A DNA stretch of 64,000 nt from Neptunomonas phycophila (GTDB taxonomy: Bacteria > Pseudomonadota > Gammaproteobacteria > Pseudomonadales > Balneatricaceae): assembly GCF_001922575.1 (NCBI RefSeq), contig NZ_MRCI01000001.1, positions 496,001 to 560,000 of the forward strand, read 5' to 3'. The translations under genes and the position numbers were made by a program. Positions 49,009 through 58,100 of this stretch are shown one piece after another (position 1 is the first letter of the stretch; each line of letters begins with the position of its first letter). Under the pieces are notes generated by a model. That model was not told the DNA's origin. It saw only the letters and a list, made by a program, of their open reading frames with translations, and searched no databases.

Positions 49009-50106
49009 ATGACAGCACGCTTTGCGTCACTTTCCTCACCACCGATTGTTTACAGTGTTCGTTTTTGGAATCGTAAGGCTGTGGGGGCTATTATTACCGC
49101 CGCTTATGGTTATCCTCCTTTATTTGTAAACGATTTTTCACGAGCATTATCACTGGCGCAGTTAAACCATGCCCCGTTAATTGGCTGGTCTTCTCGGGTA
49201 ACCGCTGAGCAGGCGAAGCGTATACAGTCGCATGTTGAGTTTTACCGGATCGAAGATGGTTTTGTGCGTTCAGTAGGTTTGGGCGCAGGCTTAAATGGCG
49301 GAGCCTCTTTTGTGGTAGACGGAACAGGTATTTATTACGATGCCAGTCAGCCATCGGATTTGGAAGTTTTGCTGCAAGAGCAGAACCTTACTCCAATGGA
49401 AGTAGCCCGGGGTGAGCAATTAATCACAGCACTAGTTAGCCAAAATATAAGCAAATATAACCTAAAAGGTTCTGATAAAGGTTTGCCCGATAGCGCGGGT
49501 AAAGAGGCTATTTTAGTGGTGGGGCAAGTGGCTGATGATGCCTCGGTACGCTCTAGTTTATCTCAGGTTTTAGACTGTGAAAGCAGTGAGAATATTAACA
49601 AGGACCTACTAGCTCATACTCGTTCTGTTTATCCTGATGCTTGCATTGTCTATAAACCTCACCCGGATGTAGTGAGTGGGCTGCGTGCTGGCATGTTGTC
49701 TGAATCCGAAGTGTTGAACTATGCCGATGCTTGCTTGCCTCAAGTGGATATTATGGCGGCAATCGATTGGTGCGATCGCTTGGAGACAGTCTCATCACTA
49801 AGTGGTTTTGAAGCCCTGTTGCGTGGTAAGCAAGTGACTACCTATGGTTCCCCTTTTTACGCAGGTTGGGGGCTGACGCAGGATCATGCTGATCTGCCTA
49901 GGCGCGGGCGTGAGCGCTCTTTAGCTGAGCTGGTGTACTTGGCATTAGTGGAATATAGCCACTACTACCATCCTCATACGCAGCAGGTATGCACACCGGA
50001 AGCGCTGATTGATTATTTGTCGCAGCAAAAAAAATCAATATGGGTCGCTGTGAAAACGCGTGTGTTAACCGCTGTTTCTTGGTTAGGCACTCAGTTAGGC
50101 CTTTAG
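49009..50106 (+). CDS. kpsC: KpsC C-terminal module as a separate gene
   Basis: This 365-residue protein corresponds to the second Kdo-transferase module of KpsC. Visible features are SVRFWNRKAVGAIITAAYG at the start, FYRIEDGFVRSVGLGAG (residues 78-94), FVVDGTGIYYDASQPSDLE, IVYKPHPDVV, and SSLSGFEALLRGKQVTTYG with YAGWGLT. It has its partner module at 39805-40776. I start at the ATG at 49009 because the earlier ATG at 48973 falls inside the cysQ terminator hairpin. Shine-Dalgarno support is weak for either. Confidence 0.83.
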   Translation: MTARFASLSSPPIVYSVRFWNRKAVGAIITAAYGYPPLFVNDFSRALSLAQLNHAPLIGWSSRVTAEQAKRIQSHVEFYRIEDGFVRSVGLGAGLNGGASFVVDGTGIYYDASQPSDLEVLLQEQNLTPMEVARGEQLITALVSQNISKYNLKGSDKGLPDSAGKEAILVVGQVADDASVRSSLSQVLDCESSENINKDLLAHTRSVYPDACIVYKPHPDVVSGLRAGMLSESEVLNYADACLPQVDIMAAIDWCDRLETVSSLSGFEALLRGKQVTTYGSPFYAGWGLTQDHADLPRRGRERSLAELVYLALVEYSHYYHPHTQQVCTPEALIDYLSQQKKSIWVAVKTRVLTAVSWLGTQLGL

Positions 50107-50166
50107 TGGACTGGTTAGTTGTAGCGCCTGTTGCACGGGCGGTTTCGTTTTACAGTAAGGATTAAT

Positions 50167-50925
50167 ATGGCACGGATTCTCATTACAGGTGCAACGGGTG
50201 CTATCGGTGGTGCGCTAGCTAGAGCTTATGCGCAAGATGGCTATCACTTGATATTACAGGGTCGTCAATTAGCCGAACTAGATGCTCTGGTAGAGGAGTG
50301 TAACGCCGCGGGAGGCAGCGCAGAAGCGCACGTTCTGGATTTGTCGGACGTTGAACGCACTCGAACCTGGTGTGAAGAGATTCTCTCTCAGGGGGTTCCG
50401 GAGATCGTGTATGCCAATGCAGGGATGAACATTAATACCGGCCCTGACCAATCCGGAGAAACGTGGGATGAAATGTCGCTGCTGTTGGATTTAAATGTGA
50501 AATCGACGCTCGCTCTGACGCATAGTTTTGCATTGGCAATGCGTGATAAGGGTGAGGGGCAGCTCGTTTTAATTAGCTCCCTTGCGGCCTTTTTTGGTTT
50601 GCCTGTTACGCCTAGCTACAGCGCTAGTAAAGCGGCCGTTAAAGCATATGCTGAAGGTATTCGCGGTTGGCTGGCACCATCGAATGTAGGGGTTACTGTT
50701 GTTATGCCCGGGTATGTAGCGTCTGCAATGTGTCACGCTATGCCAGGGCCCAAACCATTTTTATGGACACCGCAGCGAGCGGCCCGTGTTATTAAGCGCC
50801 GAGTTGCTAAAAACCATCCGCGGATTAGTTTCCCGTTTCCTCTCAATATTGGTTGTTGGGGCTTGGCAGCCTTACCGCCGGGTGTATCTCAGAAGCTGAT
50901 TAAGTGGCTTGATTACGGAGGGTAA
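50167..50925 (+). CDS. short-chain dehydrogenase/reductase, RkpH-like
   Basis: This classical SDR of 252 residues has TGATGAIGGALA for NADP binding, NAGMN, the catalytic Ser in LVLISSLAA, and the YSASKAAVKAY Tyr/Lys pair. A C-terminal hydrophobic/basic tail (RISFPFPLNIGCWGLAALPPG) suggests membrane association and a lipophilic substrate. The ATG at 50167 has AAGGA seven bases upstream. In rhizobia an SDR (RkpH) works with a PKS/FAS (RkpA) and an oxoamine synthase (RkpG) in capsule formation, and the same three families occur within 12 kb here. Reduction of the 3-keto amino product is a reasonable but unproved role. Confidence 0.85.
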   Translation: MARILITGATGAIGGALARAYAQDGYHLILQGRQLAELDALVEECNAAGGSAEAHVLDLSDVERTRTWCEEILSQGVPEIVYANAGMNINTGPDQSGETWDEMSLLLDLNVKSTLALTHSFALAMRDKGEGQLVLISSLAAFFGLPVTPSYSASKAAVKAYAEGIRGWLAPSNVGVTVVMPGYVASAMCHAMPGPKPFLWTPQRAARVIKRRVAKNHPRISFPFPLNIGCWGLAALPPGVSQKLIKWLDYGG

Positions 50926-50928
50926 TGG

Positions 50929-52551
50929 GTGACTGAGATCGGCTTTTCGTTAGGGCATTCTTTGCTTACTTTATCTATGCCATTGTGTGTAGGCTTGTTG
51001 CTGTCTGCTGCGATGGAGTTGCTGCTAACCCCTAAAAGCCGAATGATTTGGCAACGCCCCTTGGCGTCTAATTTGCTGCATTTAGGGACTTGGCTCATAG
51101 TATTCGCAGCTGAGCTTGTTTTGTTTAGGCGGCCTTGGTTTGCTATGGGCAATGTTCTGGCTATTCAATTGCTCATTGTGCTTGTTAATAACGCAAAGTA
51201 TCACGCGATGCGTGAGCCCTTTTTAGTGCACGATTTTGAATACTTTACTGATGCTATACGCCACCCTCGTTTGTATTTACCGTTTTTTGGTATTGCTAAT
51301 GCTTTGCTAGCCCTGTGTGCGTTTATTGGTGTGCTCGTGGCTGGTGTAATGTTGGAACCATCGGTTTTTTCTTCCGCACAGGCTTCAGTTGGCTCCTATA
51401 TCGTGTCGTGGGGGATTTTGTTTGCGGTGGGAGTTGCTGTAACGGTATGGGGTTATAAGGTACGAGTGCGCCGTGTATTGTTGCAGCCTGAGCATGATTA
51501 TTGTGCACTAGGGCAAATTGGTTTTTTATGGCATTACGGCATCCTACATTATACGCAGCCTAATCCTGTGGAAGAGAATCAATGGCGTGAGTTATTGCCA
51601 CAAGATGCTGCGGCTGAGAAGTTGCCTGACGTTGTTGTTGTTCAAAGCGAGTCCTTCTTTGATGCTCGTACAGAGTATCCAGTATTGAAGCCTTCTATTC
51701 TGGCAGAGTTTGATCAGATATGTGCGCACTCTTTTAGCTGGGGGGCTCTCACCGTGCCGGCTTGGGGCGCAAATACTATCCGTACAGAAAGTGCGTTCTT
51801 AACAGGTAAGCCTGCTCATGTTTTGGGGGTTCATCAGTTCAGTCCCTATCGGCACTTTATGAAGCAGCCGCAGTATACGGTAGCGCACGCTTTAAAGGCG
51901 TTAGGGTACCGAACGGTGTGCATTCATCCTTATCCTGCGTCTTTTTATTTGCGTGATAAATTGTATCCCAGAATGGGGTTTGATGAGTTTATCGATATTC
52001 AATCATTTACCGAAGCAGATAAGGTCGGCCAGTATGTCGGAGATGTTGCCTTAACCGATAAGGTTAAATCGATTTTGTCTAAACGATCACACGCCTCTGG
52101 CACGTCGACACCTGTATTTGTGTTTGTAATTACGATGGAAAATCATGGTCCTCTGCACTTGGAGAAGGCCAGTCAGGCTGATCAGGTTGCATTCTATGAG
52201 GGTGAACAGCCTTTTGGCTGTGATGATTTAACTGTTTATGCCCGCCACTTACGCAATGCCGATACAATGGCTGCGATGTTAACTGAATGCTTAAATGACC
52301 AACCTAATGGTGGTGTGTTGGGGTGGTACGGCGATCATGTGCCGATCATGGCAAAGGTATATCAGACGTTAGGTGCGCCAAAGGGCGAGACTCGCTATTT
52401 TATATGGAATGACCACTCCACGGATGGGCTAAAAGAGGCGTCCAGCACGTCAGCGAGCTCCAAAGATATTTCAGAGCTGCCAACGTTATTATTTCAGGCG
52501 CTTAGTGCGCGTTACAAGACTCGCTTGGCGGCTGAACAGGAAAGCGTCTGA
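50929..52551 (+). CDS. membrane-anchored LTA-synthase-like sulfatase-fold protein
   Basis: The 540-residue protein has about four hydrophobic helices in the first 175 residues, then an alkaline-phosphatase/sulfatase-fold domain like lipoteichoic acid synthases. Motifs are PDVVVVQSESFFDAR (near residue 235), WGANTIRTESAFLTG with the likely nucleophile Thr, VFVITMENHGPLHL, and YGDHVPIM. Such enzymes transfer phospho-alcohol groups to glycans or lipids in the periplasm. It starts with GTG at 50929, seven bases after a strong GGAGG, and lies directly after the SDR gene. In context it may decorate the capsule or its anchor. RkpI of rhizobia occupies a comparable gene position. Confidence 0.75.
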   Translation: MTEIGFSLGHSLLTLSMPLCVGLLLSAAMELLLTPKSRMIWQRPLASNLLHLGTWLIVFAAELVLFRRPWFAMGNVLAIQLLIVLVNNAKYHAMREPFLVHDFEYFTDAIRHPRLYLPFFGIANALLALCAFIGVLVAGVMLEPSVFSSAQASVGSYIVSWGILFAVGVAVTVWGYKVRVRRVLLQPEHDYCALGQIGFLWHYGILHYTQPNPVEENQWRELLPQDAAAEKLPDVVVVQSESFFDARTEYPVLKPSILAEFDQICAHSFSWGALTVPAWGANTIRTESAFLTGKPAHVLGVHQFSPYRHFMKQPQYTVAHALKALGYRTVCIHPYPASFYLRDKLYPRMGFDEFIDIQSFTEADKVGQYVGDVALTDKVKSILSKRSHASGTSTPVFVFVITMENHGPLHLEKASQADQVAFYEGEQPFGCDDLTVYARHLRNADTMAAMLTECLNDQPNGGVLGWYGDHVPIMAKVYQTLGAPKGETRYFIWNDHSTDGLKEASSTSASSKDISELPTLLFQALSARYKTRLAAEQESV

Positions 52552-53773
52552 GCATTGCTTGCAAAGGTGACTCGCTTAGCAGTAGTCGCTGGTAGGCAGA
52601 TTCTACACCGGTACTAATGCCTTTTTGGCTGTATAAGCCACCATTTATTTGAGTCAACTGGATAACTGCACGCTGAAAGTACTGAAATAGCTTTTGGTCA
52701 GGGTATTCTGTGTCAGTCCAAAACTCATCTAAGCTGCATTGCGCGGTTAATCCCGGAATGTTGTAGATAGGGTCGGCAAGGGCGAGAGTCCGGCATTTGT
52801 GGAATAAAGCGGAGGTGCCCACCGTGCTGTTGATGGTTATGACGCCTTGGCAATGATCGAGCAGCGTTGGTAAGTGTCCGCTTTCTAAATACAGCGCTCG
52901 GCCTTTAATACCTAATGAGTCCTCGAGCTGCAGAATAAGCTTTTTAAAATTAACAAAGCCGGTGTCTAGCGGATGATTCTTTATCACGAGTAGGCTGTCC
53001 ACTGGTGCGTGCTTGGCAAAAGAGGTGAGGGTTGTGCGAATCACATCGGCCATAGAATCGAAGGGTGAATGTGTTTGTATCTGACTATCGCTATCCAACT
53101 GAAGAGGCAGAATAAAATAGGGCGTTTGGTTGGATAATAGTTGTTCAATCGTTTTTGCATCAAAGCGCTCAAGTAATGGCATTTTAGCAAAACGCGCTCC
53201 CCAGCCCGCTAGCTCGACTCCGGAAATATAAGGGCGATGTGTTTTGTAGCCCGGATAGAGTAGAGGATTAAGCAGATTAGGTGCGTGATAGCCTATCTCG
53301 TGCATGCCCAGTAACAACACAGGGTTGCTGATGGTCTCGCCATTATCTATTGGGTTGAGTTCAGGTGCTATGCGTCGATACCACTGAGGACATTTAGGTA
53401 GCCTTGAGTGGCCGTTTATTCCTCCTTCCTCTAGTGTTAACCATCGAGGCCGAAAATAGCCTTCTTCAAAAACATGCACTCGAACATTGTGGCGTTCTCC
53501 AATGTTAATCGCAGGCGCATTGACTGGTCGGGTATCCCCCAACATTATAATATCGGTAATCTCATAGTTGATTACCTTTTGTTCAATGAACTCGGGCAGG
53601 TTATCTGCGCTAGCGCGGTATTTCCATGCCTGCTTATTGCGCCAATAAACGGCATCGCCCACACAAAAGTTAATGCGAAAAACACCCGCGCCTGCAGCTA
53701 AAAGTCGGTCGCCAAGTTTGGAAAAAAAAGGGCTTGTTGGGCCCTGAAGAAAAAGAAAGTTCCGTTTTTGCAC
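52502..53773 (-). CDS. kpsS: capsule linker enzyme KpsS/RkpJ family
   Basis: KpsS adds the first Kdo to the lipid anchor of group 2 capsules before KpsC extends the linker. The 423-residue protein shows the family pattern FLQGPTSPFFSKLGDRL at the N-terminus, FRINFCVGDAVYW, and EEGYFRPRWLTLEEGGINGH (about residues 105-124). Towards the C-terminus it has GVITINSTVGTSALF, the donor-binding strand. The 3' end overlaps the tail of the convergent membrane sulfatase-like gene by 50 bases. It is transcribed with the upstream oxoamine synthase and PKS genes, as in the rkp cluster. Confidence 0.88.
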   Translation of the reverse strand: MQKRNFLFLQGPTSPFFSKLGDRLLAAGAGVFRINFCVGDAVYWRNKQAWKYRASADNLPEFIEQKVINYEITDIIMLGDTRPVNAPAINIGERHNVRVHVFEEGYFRPRWLTLEEGGINGHSRLPKCPQWYRRIAPELNPIDNGETISNPVLLLGMHEIGYHAPNLLNPLLYPGYKTHRPYISGVELAGWGARFAKMPLLERFDAKTIEQLLSNQTPYFILPLQLDSDSQIQTHSPFDSMADVIRTTLTSFAKHAPVDSLLVIKNHPLDTGFVNFKKLILQLEDSLGIKGRALYLESGHLPTLLDHCQGVITINSTVGTSALFHKCRTLALADPIYNIPGLTAQCSLDEFWTDTEYPDQKLFQYFQRAVIQLTQINGGLYSQKGISTGVESAYQRLLLSESPLQAMLRRFPVQPPSESCNAH

Positions 53774-53793
53774 AGTATTCTCAGGGCAGCCAG

Positions 53794-55119
53794 TTAGATC
53801 AGCGTTTTCAAAAGGACCAGTGTTTCACGAACCTGGGCTTCGGTATGCTCGCAGGAGAGGAAGAAGCGTAAACGTGCGCTCTGTTCTGGAACAGCGGGGT
53901 ACAGAATGGGTTGTACGTTAATGCCTTTCTCGAATAAAGCAGCAGAGGCCTTAGCAGCGGTTACTGAGCTCCCTAAAATAATAGGTATTACGGCGATGCC
54001 TGTGCTTTCACCGGTATTAAAACCAAGTGATTTGGCTGTGTCGAGAAAGTACTTGGAAATATGCATGAGCTGGTGGATTCTTTCCGGCTCTTGTTCCATA
54101 ACTTCTAGCGAAGCCAAAGCGGCTGCGGCAATGGGAGCAGGCATCCCTACGCTGTATAAAAAGCCGGGGGCCATATAACGTAGGTGTTCAATTAAGGCTG
54201 ATTCGCCGGCGATATAGCCTCCACAACCGGACATTGTTTTGCTCAGTGTGCCCATCCAGATATCGACATCTTTGCCGGCCACTTGGTAAAGCTCTCTTAG
54301 GCCTTTACCACTATCGCCTAAAATGCCAAATGAATGTGCTTCGTCAACCATCAAAAATGCATAGTGCTGCTGTTTGATCTCTACGAGGCGCGCCAGATCA
54401 GGGTGGTCTCCGTCCATACTGTAAAGGCCTTCGACGACGATTAACACGCGTTCAAATTGGTGGCGCTTTTCGGCTAAAAGGGCTTCTAGTGCATCTAAAT
54501 CATTATGGGGGAACGATAAGCGTTTCGCGCCAGATAATTGAGCACCTACGATAGAGCTGTTATGGATGTATTCATCATGAATGATGAGGTCCTTAGCGCC
54601 GAACAAGTAGCCGATAGTTGTGACGTTAGTTGCATGGCCGCTCACAAAGGCGAGAGCATCATCCACCTCGTACATGTGAGCAAGCTTCGCTTCTAATGCT
54701 TGGTGAATAGGGCGCTCACCAGACACAATACGACTAGCTGAGACCGAAGTGCCATATTGTTCAATAGCATCAACGGCCGCTTGGTTCACCTTTGGGTGGC
54801 CCGACAGTCCAAGGTAATTGTAGCTGGCGTAATTAATGACTTCTTTGCCATTAATCACTGATGTTGCACCAGCCACTCCTTCGTGCGTACGAAAAAAAGG
54901 GCTTTCGATGCCGAGGCTTGCAGCACCGTTTTTGATGATTTGCATCTGTTGATAACCCGGATGCTGATCAAATCGGTTTGCTTTGGCTTGCTTGCTTGTT
55001 GTGGACTTCAACAAAGAAGCAATTCCGTTACCGGAGTTTTCGGCCTTTTTAAGTTTGTGCTGTAACGTTTTTTGAATCAGCTTATCTTTAATATTTTGCG
55101 AAAGCTTTTGTGAGCTCAT
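53794..55119 (-). CDS. alpha-oxoamine synthase, RkpG-like
   Basis: This PLP enzyme of the KBL/BioF/ALA-synthase/serine palmitoyltransferase family condenses an acyl thioester with an amino acid. It has SYNYLGLSGHP, VSGHATNV, LMVDEAHSFGILG and the Schiff-base lysine in MGTLSKTMSGCGGY (Lys294). At 441 residues it is longer than KBL by an N-terminal extension of about 45 residues. Its ATG overlaps the PKS stop (TAATG), so the PKS product is the likely acyl donor. The amino acid (serine, glycine, alanine) cannot be deduced. Confidence 0.88.
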   Translation of the reverse strand: MSSQKLSQNIKDKLIQKTLQHKLKKAENSGNGIASLLKSTTSKQAKANRFDQHPGYQQMQIIKNGAASLGIESPFFRTHEGVAGATSVINGKEVINYASYNYLGLSGHPKVNQAAVDAIEQYGTSVSASRIVSGERPIHQALEAKLAHMYEVDDALAFVSGHATNVTTIGYLFGAKDLIIHDEYIHNSSIVGAQLSGAKRLSFPHNDLDALEALLAEKRHQFERVLIVVEGLYSMDGDHPDLARLVEIKQQHYAFLMVDEAHSFGILGDSGKGLRELYQVAGKDVDIWMGTLSKTMSGCGGYIAGESALIEHLRYMAPGFLYSVGMPAPIAAAALASLEVMEQEPERIHQLMHISKYFLDTAKSLGFNTGESTGIAVIPIILGSSVTAAKASAALFEKGINVQPILYPAVPEQSARLRFFLSCEHTEAQVRETLVLLKTLI

Positions 55120-58100
55120 TAAGCCGATTCTCCTTTTCCGGCATGCTGGCGGGCCACTTGGGCTGCCATATCGTCTTCAGAACTTTGGTCCTCACCTTTT
55201 ATTTGCGTCGCTAAGCGTTCGCTTAATTTAGCTAAGGTCGGTGTTTCACTGAGGGCCATAACAGAGACTGTAACGCCAAGGCGTGATTCAATTGCTGACA
55301 TTAATTCGACACCCATCAAGGAGTCCAAGCCCATATCATACATAGAGCGGTTAATATCCAGTTTCTCTTCTGACGTCATTAGTATGCTGGCCAGTTCCGA
55401 CTTAAGTAACGCTAGTACGGTTTGGGTGAGTTCTTCATCTGACATGGCCATGAGAGCGTCCATATCGAGTCTATTGTCATCACCTTGGTCACTTTCCTGA
55501 GCGGTTAACGCTACTTCTCTGAACTTGGCTTGATCTGCACTTGGCAAGAAACGGCTGAGTGGCCCCCAGTCGAACTCTAAGACCCCTTGGTTAGTGATCT
55601 TGTTCAATATCATTTGCTCAAGCGCATCTAAAGCTGCGTCGGACGCTAATGCTTGTCCGCCAATTCGGCTCTGTAGTGCGTCTTTGATTTTTTCGTTACG
55701 TGCAAGGAAGCCTACATCGTCTATGGCACCCCAGCGAGGGCAGCTAGCCACTTTGCCGCGTGCACGTCTGTTTGCCGCTAATGCTTCTAACCAGTGGTTG
55801 GCGGCTACATAGCAAGCCTGCCCTGGGTTTCCAAGAAGTGTGGTAGCAGATGAGTAGAGGACGAATAGGTCTAGGTCTAAATGATCTGTTAATTCATCTA
55901 ACCAGCGTGCGCCTGTAATTTTGGGGCGCAGTACACGTTCTAGTTGCTCGTCGCTTAAATTGAGAGCGAGGCTGTCTTCTATGACAGCGGCTGCATGAAC
56001 AACACCTTTGAGTGGCGGTAGCTCACTATCAATTTGCTGCAATACTTGTGCAAGTGCCTTGCGGTCACTGACATCGCAGGCGGCAGGTAAAACAGTGACA
56101 CCTTGTGCTTTAAAAATAGCCAAGGCCGCTTGAGCCTCTTCCGAAACAGGACCGCTGCGGCTGAGAAGTGCCAGATGTTTGGCACCTTTTGATACAAGCC
56201 ATTGCGCTGTTTTGAGGCCAAATCCACCCAGACCACCTGTTACTAAGTAGGTAGCCTCGTGAGATAACTCAAGCGATTGCTCAGTGCTAGTCGCCTTGAT
56301 GTGGCTTGCTTTGATGGGTTGGTCATAAGCAACAACGATTTTACCGATCTGTTTTGCTTGTTGCATGTAACGGAACGCATCCACAATGTGCGTGGCATCA
56401 AAGCGTGTGTAAGGTAGCGGATATAAAGTGCCGTCTGCAAATAATTGCATCATTTCGGTAAAGAGACGATGCGTGAGAGCCGGCTTTTCTTGCATCAGCT
56501 GGTCAGCATCAATACCAAAATAGCTAATATTGTTGCGGAACGGACGAAGGCCTACTTTTGTGTTTTCATAAAAGTCGCGCTTGCCTAGCTCTAAGAAACG
56601 TCCAAAAGGCTTTAATACACGGAAGTTTTGGTTGATGGCTTCTCCTGCTAGGGAGTTGAGCACAATGTCCACGCCGCGGCCGTTTGTTTCAAACAGGATT
56701 TCTTCCGCATAGGTCAGTGAGCGCGAGTCATAAATATGTTCTACACCCATCATGCGTAAAAAGTCGCGCTTACTTTCAGACCCGGCTGTGGCGTAGATTT
56801 CTGCACCAAGCCATTGAGCAACTTGAATTGCTGCAATGCCAACACCACCGGCTGCGCCGTGTATTAATATTTTTTCACCTTCTTCTAGGCGCGCTAAATG
56901 GTTAAGCGCGTAATATACCGTGAAGAAGGTGCTTGGGATCGTAGACGCCGCTTCAAAGCTGATCCCTTCTGGTATGTGCGATATAGCATTCGGTTTAGTG
57001 ATTACGCTATTGCTGAAGCTTGCAGGGCCAAAGCCCACAACGCTATCACCAATGGTATAGCCTTCAATGTCCTGGCCTACTTCGGTCACAACACCGGCAA
57101 ATTCAAGCCCTAACGTTGGTCCAGCAAAGCCGTTTTCTATGGCTTCATCGGAGAGCAGTCCTAATGTGTACATGACATCGCGGAAGTTAAGCCCTGTGGC
57201 TTTGACGGCTACCCGGATTTCATCCTGGCTTATAGGTGCATCTGACTTGCTTAGCCACGTAAGGTTTTTGAGCTGGCCTGGCATGTCAAAGCCAAGGTAA
57301 AACGCATCGTTGTGAGATGTGCTTTCTAACTGAGCGTCAGCAGGGTTCGAAAGCTGTTCGTTCTCACGTAGACGCGGCGCATAAGAATGGCCAGCTTGAT
57401 CAAGAATGATCTCTGCCTCGTGGGCTAGGTTGTCGCTATTGAGAAGTTGAGATACCAACGCCCGAGTTACGTCTGTTGTAAAGGTTGCATAAGGAACATC
57501 AACTAAGCGTAGCTCAATCTTAGCAGACTCGTTCATTAAGGTGCGAGCGAATCCCCATACCGCGGAATCGTCTGCTACGTGAGCTTGGCCAAAATTAGCA
57601 AGGCCGTCGTCACAAAGGTACGTTTGGCCAACACCTTGCGTAACAAGGGTTAATTGAAGCGGATCGTTGTGTAGCTCTATGGTTTTGAAGAGATGATTGA
57701 GTGCCTTACAACGATTGCTAAGGTCCGTAAACCGCTCTTCAGTAAAGTCGGCTTGATCATCAATTCCGGCAATAAAAACGATACGAGAGCTTTGTGCTGT
57801 CAATAGCGTGTGCAGATCATCCGCGGTGCTATTGATAATATCCTGTGTGGAAAGAACAAGTGTGTGTGCTTCACATGCTTGTTCGTGGCAGTGTTGAATT
57901 ACAGCATCGGCAAGGCGCGTGGATACAGGTTGTGTATCGTGTATAACTAGCAGCTTCTCAGTAGCAGAATCACTATTGCCTACTGTGTTTGAGGCTGCTT
58001 TGTTGGTTGCAGGGGCAATGGCGCTTAACAAGTACGAGGAGTGCTCTTCTTGCGTTTGTACGGCTGTTACTGAAGTAAAGCCAGACTCTGTTAGGGCGCT

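Noticed and set aside
53794-55119. Threonine catabolism enzyme Kbl or biotin enzyme BioF
   Set aside because: No tdh or bio genes are nearby, the N-terminus is extended, and the gene overlaps a PKS in the same order as rkpA-rkpG, so a lipid role fits better.
56011-56018. A second GGCGGTAG motif
   Set aside because: It is internal to the PKS gene and on the strand opposite to its transcription, so it is best explained by chance.
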